From Promethearchaeota archaeon (GTDB lineage Archaea > Asgardarchaeota > Lokiarchaeia > Sigynarchaeales > SOKP01): DNA of 6,864 nucleotides. The DNA is taken from the NCBI GenBank assembly GCA_014729315.1, contig WJKD01000175.1, positions 1-6,864 on the forward strand. The letters are read 5' to 3'. The translations under genes were made by a program, and so were the position numbers. Below are positions 1 to 5,988 of the stretch, piece after piece. Positions within the stretch are counted from its first letter, which is position 1. Each line of letters starts with the position of its first letter. The notes beneath the pieces were generated by a model. The model was not told the origin of the DNA. It saw only the letters and a program-made list of their open reading frames with translations, and did not search any database.

Positions 1-466
<466 letters not shown>

Positions 467-471
467 TTAGA

Positions 472-479
472 ACCTCCTT
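472..479 (-). promoter_or_regulatory. Ribosome-binding site of cmr4
   Basis: AAGGAGGT on the minus strand, 5 bases before the cmr4 ATG. It lies in the 16-base gap after the nuclease gene stop, so cmr4 has its own strong initiation site despite being operonic. Confidence 0.85.
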
Positions 480-482
480 CAA

Positions 483-1844
483 TTAAATTATGCCCTTAAA
501 TTTGTTATTGTCTACTTTCCATTGTATCTTTTTTTGGGGATCACCTATATTTAAATCTAATCTTTTCCATATAATTTCTTTAAATTTGTTCTGATTCGCA
601 CTTTGTAACTCCGTAATTTGATCAAGTACAGAATCAGGAATTTCTGCATGACTATATAAAATGAACTCTAGCTTAACAGATTTATCGCTGTATTTGCTTA
701 ATAGGTAATCGAATTTATTTTCTTCAAATTTCGATTTAATTTCCTTAAACCCGTTTAGCGGCTTTACTTCAACAGCAGTAACAAAATTTTTCGATTCAAT
801 AAAAACATCTAGTTCAAGCATTTTTTGTTTATTTTCCCAAAAAGTTATACTATGCTGAACCTCAGTGCTTGAATATTTTTCTGCATAAAATTTGAAAACT
901 TTTAATTCGATTATATTTCCAAATAAATTAGAATAAGCATTACGAATACCTTTTGACCGAAGATTTTCAAACCTTCTTAAAAAAATATCACCAATTAAAC
1001 TCAAATTAATTTCATTCTTTTTTTCATCTTTTTCAAGGATATTGCTCTCAGTTAGATTTGTGATATCTTTTAAATTGTATTTTAAACCTTTTTTAATCAA
1101 TTCTTGCTTAAAATCATCAAATTTATAACCTGATTTATTTTTCAATATTTTGACCGTATCATAATAATCATCCAAAATGGTGAAATCAAAATCAATAGGA
1201 GCTTGGGGAATTTTAATCAATTGATTGCTTTTTTTTAGCGTATCTTCAAAAGTATAAAATAATTGGATACCATATATTTGTCCCCAAATTGTTAGATAAG
1301 GAATGGTTGCTTTGTATCCACCTGTAATATTTAGCAAAAGGTTTGTTTGTGGATCAGGAACCTTGTCGAGAAAATCTTCGATTTTTCTAGTCAGAGATTT
1401 CATCCCAATTTGAATAAAATCGTTTTCATCTTCAACCTGAAGTCCTTCAATGTGATGCTCTTGAATAATTTGTGTGACTCTATTTAGGTGGTTTTTCCAT
1501 AATCGGATATCTGAAATAATCTCAGCCATAAATTTTGAAAGCACAGTATCCGAAGGTAATAAATGAATTTCAAATTCTTCATCAGGGAATTTTTCCTCTA
1601 ATTTTTTAATACTCGTAAATTCAGCACAAGCGTTTTCAGTTTTTTCCGCCCAAGCTAAAATATCACTTTTCAATGCTTCTCTGGCATTTTCAATTAGATA
1701 AGCACCATAGTTTTTAGCCGATCCAGCTTCATTAAGATCATCCCTATAACCTTCCAGTCCTTTGCATTCTCCACCTCCTTTAGATTTGCCCTTAAAAAAA
1801 TTATTTATCAAAGATAATCCTACTGGAGAAATAATTGTTTTCAT
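483..1844 (-). CDS. CARF-domain protein with C-terminal PD-(D/E)XK nuclease (candidate cOA-activated effector)
   Basis: A 453-residue protein with two recognisable ends. Residues 1 to about 205 look like an APE2256-type (PF09651) CARF domain: SPVGLSLINN (6-15), LPSDT (96-100), and LNITGGYKA (171-179) followed by a beta strand ending in YTFEDT (197-202). S11 and K178 match, from memory, the S11/K168 pair of the Sulfolobus ring nuclease Crn1 (Sso2081). Residues about 300-400 carry a restriction-endonuclease-like core: E313 in a helix, D346 in LELDVF, and E359-x-K361 in AVEVKP. Residues about 215-300 form a charged linker domain I cannot assign, possibly a winged helix. The plan parallels Can2/Card1, CARF nucleases that cut nucleic acid when cA4 binds, but those carry a DUF1887-type CARF. 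No signal peptide or membrane segment is seen, so it should be cytosolic. It sits between cmr3 and cmr4 and is AT-richer than both in the lines counted. The two-domain reading is confident; substrate and activator are inference. Confidence 0.85.
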   Translation of the reverse strand: MKTIISPVGLSLINNFFKGKSKGGGECKGLEGYRDDLNEAGSAKNYGAYLIENAREALKSDILAWAEKTENACAEFTSIKKLEEKFPDEEFEIHLLPSDTVLSKFMAEIISDIRLWKNHLNRVTQIIQEHHIEGLQVEDENDFIQIGMKSLTRKIEDFLDKVPDPQTNLLLNITGGYKATIPYLTIWGQIYGIQLFYTFEDTLKKSNQLIKIPQAPIDFDFTILDDYYDTVKILKNKSGYKFDDFKQELIKKGLKYNLKDITNLTESNILEKDEKKNEINLSLIGDIFLRRFENLRSKGIRNAYSNLFGNIIELKVFKFYAEKYSSTEVQHSITFWENKQKMLELDVFIESKNFVTAVEVKPLNGFKEIKSKFEENKFDYLLSKYSDKSVKLEFILYSHAEIPDSVLDQITELQSANQNKFKEIIWKRLDLNIGDPQKKIQWKVDNNKFKGII

Positions 1845-1847
1845 ATT

Positions 1848-1854
1848 ACCTCCT
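1848..1854 (-). promoter_or_regulatory. Ribosome-binding site of the CARF nuclease, overlapping the cmr3 stop
   Basis: AGGAGGT on the minus strand, 3 bases before the ATG at 1842-1844. The TAG stop of cmr3 (1853-1855) lies within TTAGGAGGT, so a ribosome ending cmr3 sits on the next start. This suggests coupled translation and supports the chosen start. Confidence 0.85.
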
Positions 1855-2986
1855 AAATTAGTCCAATAAGAGTTAAACCCAAACCTTCGTTTGCTCGATT
1901 AATGGAAATGTTTCGGTAGTGAAAAGCATTGAACACATCTGCTCCTGTTCCTGTTTCCAATTGCAGATAATAGACAGAGCCAGCAGGAATAGCTCGATAC
2001 ATTTTTTTTGGTTCACCTTTGGCTATATCCCAACCGCCAATATTAACCGGTTTGCCAACAACAGCAGCGATAAGTTTACATTTTATATCCTTGTAATTAT
2101 ATTCATTGCCATTCATCCATTCAGCTATCCAACCTTCATCATCGTTTTCACAATTCCAGATGGCTGGTGTAGCACAGTATAGTTTGAATCGCCGTGTTTT
2201 TTCAATTGCATTGATTACTTTTTCTTTTTCACTATCTTTGTAATCAAATATCTCGGCTGCACTTTTTCTATAAATGAAAGCCCGATTTTCACCGCCAAAT
2301 TTGAGAATTCCGCTATTCGGCATATCTATATTCTCAACATCAACCAATATTTGATACTTGGCATCAGTTTTCAGTCGCATCATGTTGACACGATATAGTC
2401 TTCCTTCTATATTCTCTGGATTATTCAAGTCTCTTTCTATACCAACTTTCGGTTCGTGTATCAGATAATCCTCCTGAAATAGCGGTCGATATTGCAATCC
2501 ATTGGAAGCTCCTGTCAATAAATAAGATTTGAGAAAACCAGATTCTAATAGGGCGCCTGATGGGTATTCTACGTCGGACCTATCTGAAAACAGCATTTGC
2601 TTAGTTTTTGAATTACTGTTAAAATTTTCATCCCTTAAATTTAGGTGAAGAGTTTTTCTTTCGCCATTATCCATTTTTTTTAGAGTTACTAAATCTCTTG
2701 GTAGCGGGAAATAGATAATCTCCTTTTCTCCTTTTCTTTCTAAAAAAAGTCCTTTCACACAAAATTTTCCATGAGATGTTTTTGTTCCTATCACAGTTTT
2801 TATTGATTTATCTTCTTCTTCAAACTCTTTCCAGCCTTTTTCACTAATATAAGCTGTTCGCAAAGCGCCATAAACTGTAGCGGGAAACGGTGGAAAAATA
2901 CCGGTAGCTTCTGTCTGTTCGCCTCTCGAAAAGGGTTTGCCATCACGAAAGAAAAATGTGTCTGCTGGTTCTAATGATATTTTCAT
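1853..2986 (-). CDS. cmr3: Cmr3, type III-B RAMP subunit holding the crRNA 5' tag
   Basis: A 377-residue protein of normal Cmr3 length. The N-terminus has the family signature LEPADTFFFRDGKPF (5-19), then GIFPPFPATVYGALR (29-43), the first RAMP ferredoxin-like fold. The C-terminus has RAIPAGSVYYLQ (331-342) and the glycine-rich end NEGLGLTLIG, which is typical of Cmr3 (Cas5-like). In the Cmr complex Cmr3 pairs with Cas10 at the foot and binds the 8-nt repeat-derived 5' tag of the crRNA. The start lies 3 bases after the cas10 stop; its ribosome-binding site is the weakest in the operon (GGGAG, 9 bases upstream, inside cas10), so it probably depends on ribosomes arriving from cas10. Base composition is nearer to cmr4 than to the nuclease gene between them. 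Identification is firm. Confidence 0.95.
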   Translation of the reverse strand: MKISLEPADTFFFRDGKPFSRGEQTEATGIFPPFPATVYGALRTAYISEKGWKEFEEEDKSIKTVIGTKTSHGKFCVKGLFLERKGEKEIIYFPLPRDLVTLKKMDNGERKTLHLNLRDENFNSNSKTKQMLFSDRSDVEYPSGALLESGFLKSYLLTGASNGLQYRPLFQEDYLIHEPKVGIERDLNNPENIEGRLYRVNMMRLKTDAKYQILVDVENIDMPNSGILKFGGENRAFIYRKSAAEIFDYKDSEKEKVINAIEKTRRFKLYCATPAIWNCENDDEGWIAEWMNGNEYNYKDIKCKLIAAVVGKPVNIGGWDIAKGEPKKMYRAIPAGSVYYLQLETGTGADVFNAFHYRNISINRANEGLGLTLIGLI

Positions 2987-2989
2987 GTT

Positions 2990-4825
2990 TTATGTCTCCC
3001 TAGATATAAAATTACAAATTTCAAGAAAACTAATAAAGTTATTAAAGGCATCTAAACTTTCTAAACTCATCTTATCAATCTCTACTATGAGATCTGAGAG
3101 TTGTTTTGCCAAAACATCCAGATCTGGATCATTTGTACTGACTGCAACATTAAGGGCTCCATTCGTATTTTTTTTCTTAATATGCCGATTCATCAAACGG
3201 AATAATTCAGATTGAATTTCTTTATAAAGTCCTTTAATTTTTGTTTTTGGGTCAATTAAATGCAAAAACTCTTCTCTTAATGTGTAAAGGAATTTATTTG
3301 AGAGATGATTTTTTAAAGCAGTAGTCAAATTAATTGCCAGTACCATTGTTTCTACTTTTAGCTCATGATAATTCCATTTAAGAACAGACTGAGCAATGTT
3401 TCCAGAATGCTTTAACAAAGCAAATCCTACAGCATCCTTCCCTTCAACTTTTTTAGCCAATTTTTGCATATTTCGAGCCCATTCAAGTGCTATCGATAGC
3501 GGAGTCTTGTAGTGTGCAAGAGCAATACCGGCTGAGAAAGTAAAATTATCTTCTGGATTATTCAATTCAAATTCGTTTTTTATTGTTTGGTTAACCATAT
3601 CATTAAATTTGGTTTTTAAACTCAACAATACTTGGAACAAGTAATTGAGGTTAACAAAACCAAGATAGTCGTCGCCTCCAGCATAAGTTGTCTTTCCAAA
3701 ATATTCATTTTTTATTATAGCTATATCTTTATAGTTAGGAGCTTTTAAAATATTGATAGCAAATTTAGAAAAATCACCCAACTTCTGGGAAATTAAGCGA
3801 TGAAAGGATTCTAAATTTACTAAATTATTTTTAATTTTTTCCCCTGAAAGCCATTCTCCCATGCTATCGCCATCAAAGGTAACTACTGCATAATATTTTG
3901 CAAGGTGAATATTATATTTGCTAGCATAGTTTGCTATCAAATTTTGCTGTGTCTGGATTGTTTTCAGCTTTGAAATACTTTCCTTAAGGTCATGTTTCTC
4001 AAAATATTTTTTATTTAAATTTTCTTTATGGTAAAGCTGTTCATCAAATTGAGAACCAAAAATTTTTTTATAATTTTCTATTAAAACATAGCCTTCTGGT
4101 TTCTTTTTAATTTCATGAAGAGCATGTAATAAACCAATTCGGGCAGTAGACGGAAAAGATTCAATTTTTGTATCATAATAACGCTTAGTTGCACATATTG
4201 CACACAATCCTTCGCCAGTTAAAAATCTGTAATCTTTTTTATCAACAGAAACATATGAGTCAATATTTCTTTTGCGATCATCCGAGTTACGATCTTTGTA
4301 AAACAAAACGTTTCGTTCTCCGCAGAGTGAACATTTACGACCCTTTTCAGGGAGCTGTTTAAAGGCTCGGATGTTTTTAACTCCGCCTAAATACTTTTCA
4401 ATTTTTTCAAAGGTCGAAAAATAATTTTCCTCAAAAGGTATAGCAAGCCAGAAAATTTCCAAGAAATTTTCAATCTGATTATTAAAGCTTTTTTGAATAG
4501 AAGTAAAACCAGGTTTATCTTTGAATCTATCATTACACAACTGTTTGAATTTCTCTTGAATTGCTTTTTCAAGTATTTCGCCAACACCTTGTGGATTTTC
4601 CGTTATGATTTTTGCAATAAACCGATTAGGCTTTGAAGGTGTATCTTTAAAAGGAAAGATTATCTCAACTTCACTGATTGAATCTATTTTTTCTAACTTA
4701 TCTATTGCAATTTCAATTAAGTGAGAGAGCAATTGACTTCCCGAATACAAGTCCTGAGTTTTCCTGGCTTGAGATATGAATGACTGGACAGGACTAATAG
4801 TGAATAAAAATAGATGATTGCTCAT
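2990..4825 (-). CDS. cas10: Cas10 (Cmr2), large type III-B subunit with intact GGDD cyclase motif and no HD domain
   Basis: A 611-residue protein starting directly with the Cmr2 signature TISPVQSFISQARKTQDLYS (9-28). P. furiosus Cmr2 is about 870 residues with an N-terminal HD nuclease domain of some 200; that domain is missing here and nothing upstream of the start supplies it. A zinc site is formed by C165xxC168 and C208xxC211. The first palm domain has FDGDSMGEWL (317-326) and the second has YAGGDDYLGF (381-390) with D385 and D386 intact, followed by FSAGIALAHYKTPLSIALEW (430-449). The GGDD palm makes cyclic oligoadenylate from ATP when target RNA is bound, the signal read by CARF proteins such as the two in this window. 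The start overlaps the cmr1 stop (ATGA) and has an AAGGAGGT site. Identification is firm; cyclase activity is inferred from the motif. Confidence 0.96.
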   Translation of the reverse strand: MSNHLFLFTISPVQSFISQARKTQDLYSGSQLLSHLIEIAIDKLEKIDSISEVEIIFPFKDTPSKPNRFIAKIITENPQGVGEILEKAIQEKFKQLCNDRFKDKPGFTSIQKSFNNQIENFLEIFWLAIPFEENYFSTFEKIEKYLGGVKNIRAFKQLPEKGRKCSLCGERNVLFYKDRNSDDRKRNIDSYVSVDKKDYRFLTGEGLCAICATKRYYDTKIESFPSTARIGLLHALHEIKKKPEGYVLIENYKKIFGSQFDEQLYHKENLNKKYFEKHDLKESISKLKTIQTQQNLIANYASKYNIHLAKYYAVVTFDGDSMGEWLSGEKIKNNLVNLESFHRLISQKLGDFSKFAINILKAPNYKDIAIIKNEYFGKTTYAGGDDYLGFVNLNYLFQVLLSLKTKFNDMVNQTIKNEFELNNPEDNFTFSAGIALAHYKTPLSIALEWARNMQKLAKKVEGKDAVGFALLKHSGNIAQSVLKWNYHELKVETMVLAINLTTALKNHLSNKFLYTLREEFLHLIDPKTKIKGLYKEIQSELFRLMNRHIKKKNTNGALNVAVSTNDPDLDVLAKQLSDLIVEIDKMSLESLDAFNNFISFLEICNFISRET

Positions 4826-5880
4826 ATTACCTCCTTCATTTCTAGACCCAGATATCTGTTAAATTGATCACATACTTTTTCAAAATTCCTATCAACATCT
4901 GGCGGTACAGGTTTTGCAATTACTTCACTTAATACACCATCACAATATTTTGAAGGTAGGAAGAAAATATATCCTTCATAGTTGTTGTTAACCTTCAACA
5001 CTTTCATGAAATAAGGTTTCGATCTTCGTTTTAAAAAGGATTTATGGTCTTTAAATGCTACAATCGGAGCACCAATGTATTGTCTTTTATCGTAATGATG
5101 CTTTCTTTCAAGATTTTCCCGTGCATTTTTATAAATTATTCCAATTTCACGAAGGCAATCGTTCCAAGAACTATATGCTTCATTCAATTTAAATATTTTT
5201 ATTTTATTTGAGAATGCTGTATAATTTGGCAAATCAACATTTTTTGTATTTTCCTTGAAAAAATCATTGTTGGGGTATGGATATTGTAGTCCAGTTTCGG
5301 AGAACTTATCAGGATTTGTAACTGTGAATCCACCGAATCCATTTCTGGTTTTCGCACCTAAACCACCAAATATAGATAACAAATACATACTTTTAATGAG
5401 ATTATTTTTTATTTTCTCATAATTTTCAATATTTTCATTAATGTTAATAATAATAGTAAAATTATACCCAGCAGGTAAATAATCTCTAATAAATATGTTC
5501 CCATCACCTCGCTGATATTCTAGCGTTCCATAAGCAAGATATTCGAGAATGTTAATCGGGCGCATTTTGCCCTTAATTAAACACATTACTTTACGAGACT
5601 TTAGTTTTGCTCTTGTTGGATTAAATACCTCGGGAAACTTGATTCGGATTGAGAAGGAACTTTTTTTACCATTGTTTGATGCAGTGCCAAATATTTTACC
5701 TTCTTCGGACTCGAGATAATTGTGTGAAATGGATTTTTTTTCTATCCCCCATAAAGATGCACGCCACCAAAAGCGCATCGCTCCTTTTATAGATGGTGGT
5801 CTTAATTCAACACTCTTGCCATCAGCTCCGGCAAGGAACATTGGTGTTATTAATTTGCATGTGAATTTTATTGATTCCAT
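4822..5880 (-). CDS. cmr1: Cmr1, type III-B RAMP subunit at the target 5' end of the complex
   Basis: A 352-residue protein of the usual Cmr1 length. It opens with the family pattern FTCKLITPMFLAGADG (6-21) and ELRPPSIKGAMRFWWRA (25-41), the conserved KGxxRFWWRA helix of Cmr1. The glycine-rich RAMP loop is FGGLGAKTRNGFGGF (171-185). Cmr1 caps the complex beside Cmr6, near the 3' end of the crRNA, and contributes to target RNA capture. It is the first gene of the tightly packed block; its TGA overlaps the cas10 ATG in ATGA. The start is supported by AAGGAGGT 3 bases upstream and by the RAMP strand beginning at once. The gene is very AT-rich: the 60 bases at 5401-5460 hold only 6 G or C. A 108-base gap separates it from the upstream CARF gene, so a promoter could lie there. 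Identification is firm. Confidence 0.95.
   Translation of the reverse strand: MESIKFTCKLITPMFLAGADGKSVELRPPSIKGAMRFWWRASLWGIEKKSISHNYLESEEGKIFGTASNNGKKSSFSIRIKFPEVFNPTRAKLKSRKVMCLIKGKMRPINILEYLAYGTLEYQRGDGNIFIRDYLPAGYNFTIIININENIENYEKIKNNLIKSMYLLSIFGGLGAKTRNGFGGFTVTNPDKFSETGLQYPYPNNDFFKENTKNVDLPNYTAFSNKIKIFKLNEAYSSWNDCLREIGIIYKNARENLERKHHYDKRQYIGAPIVAFKDHKSFLKRRSKPYFMKVLKVNNNYEGYIFFLPSKYCDGVLSEVIAKPVPPDVDRNFEKVCDQFNRYLGLEMKEVI
4829..4836 (-). promoter_or_regulatory. Ribosome-binding site of cas10, inside the cmr1 3' end
   Basis: AAGGAGGT on the minus strand, 3 bases before the cas10 ATG, lying within the last codons of cmr1 (those encoding MKEV). With the ATGA stop/start overlap it indicates coupled translation of cmr1 and cas10. 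Confidence 0.85.
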
Positions 5881-5883
5881 GAA

Positions 5884-5891
5884 ACCTCCTT
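5884..5891 (-). promoter_or_regulatory. Ribosome-binding site of cmr1
   Basis: AAGGAGGT on the minus strand, 3 bases before the cmr1 ATG. It fixes the start of the first gene in the packed cmr block. Confidence 0.85.
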
Positions 5892-5962
5892 AAATTAATT
5901 TGATGTTCATTTATATATTAAAAATATTTTCTTAAATTTCATCATAAACAACCTTGCCACAA
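5892..5962 (-). promoter_or_regulatory. AT-rich leader upstream of cmr1, possible promoter
   Basis: This AT-rich stretch lies between the upstream CARF gene and cmr1, in an operon where all other gaps are 16 bases or less. On the minus strand TTGTTT (5946-5951) is followed after 17 bases by AATATT (5923-5928), matching only 3 of 6 and 4 of 6 of the sigma-70 boxes. TATAAA also occurs nearby with no convincing -35 box. Two short AT palindromes are present: AAAATATTTT (5921-5930) and AAATTAATTT (5892-5901). DNA this rich in AT gives such matches by chance, so the promoter is only a candidate. Confidence 0.25.
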
Positions 5963-5978
5963 CTTTGCCGCAGCAAAG
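5963..5978. other. Small perfect hairpin after the CARF-wHTH gene
   Basis: CTTTGC and GCAAAG form a 6-bp perfect inverted repeat around a 4-base loop, 10 bases past the TAA of the upstream gene. On the minus strand the stem can be lengthened by two G-U pairs. No uninterrupted run of T follows on either strand (TTGTGGCAAGGTTGTTT on the minus strand), so it is not a convincing intrinsic terminator; it may be a weak attenuator or transcript-end structure. Confidence 0.35.
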
Positions 5979-5988
5979 CCGTCGGCAG

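Noticed and set aside
1794..1800. Run of seven T (minus strand) near the start of the CARF nuclease gene as a slippage or phase-variation site
   Set aside because: The frame is intact through the run and homopolymers of this length are expected in DNA this AT-rich; no second frame gives a sensible product.
5963..5978. Rho-independent terminator for the CARF-wHTH gene
   Set aside because: The stem is short and no uninterrupted T tract follows on either strand, so I list it only as a hairpin.
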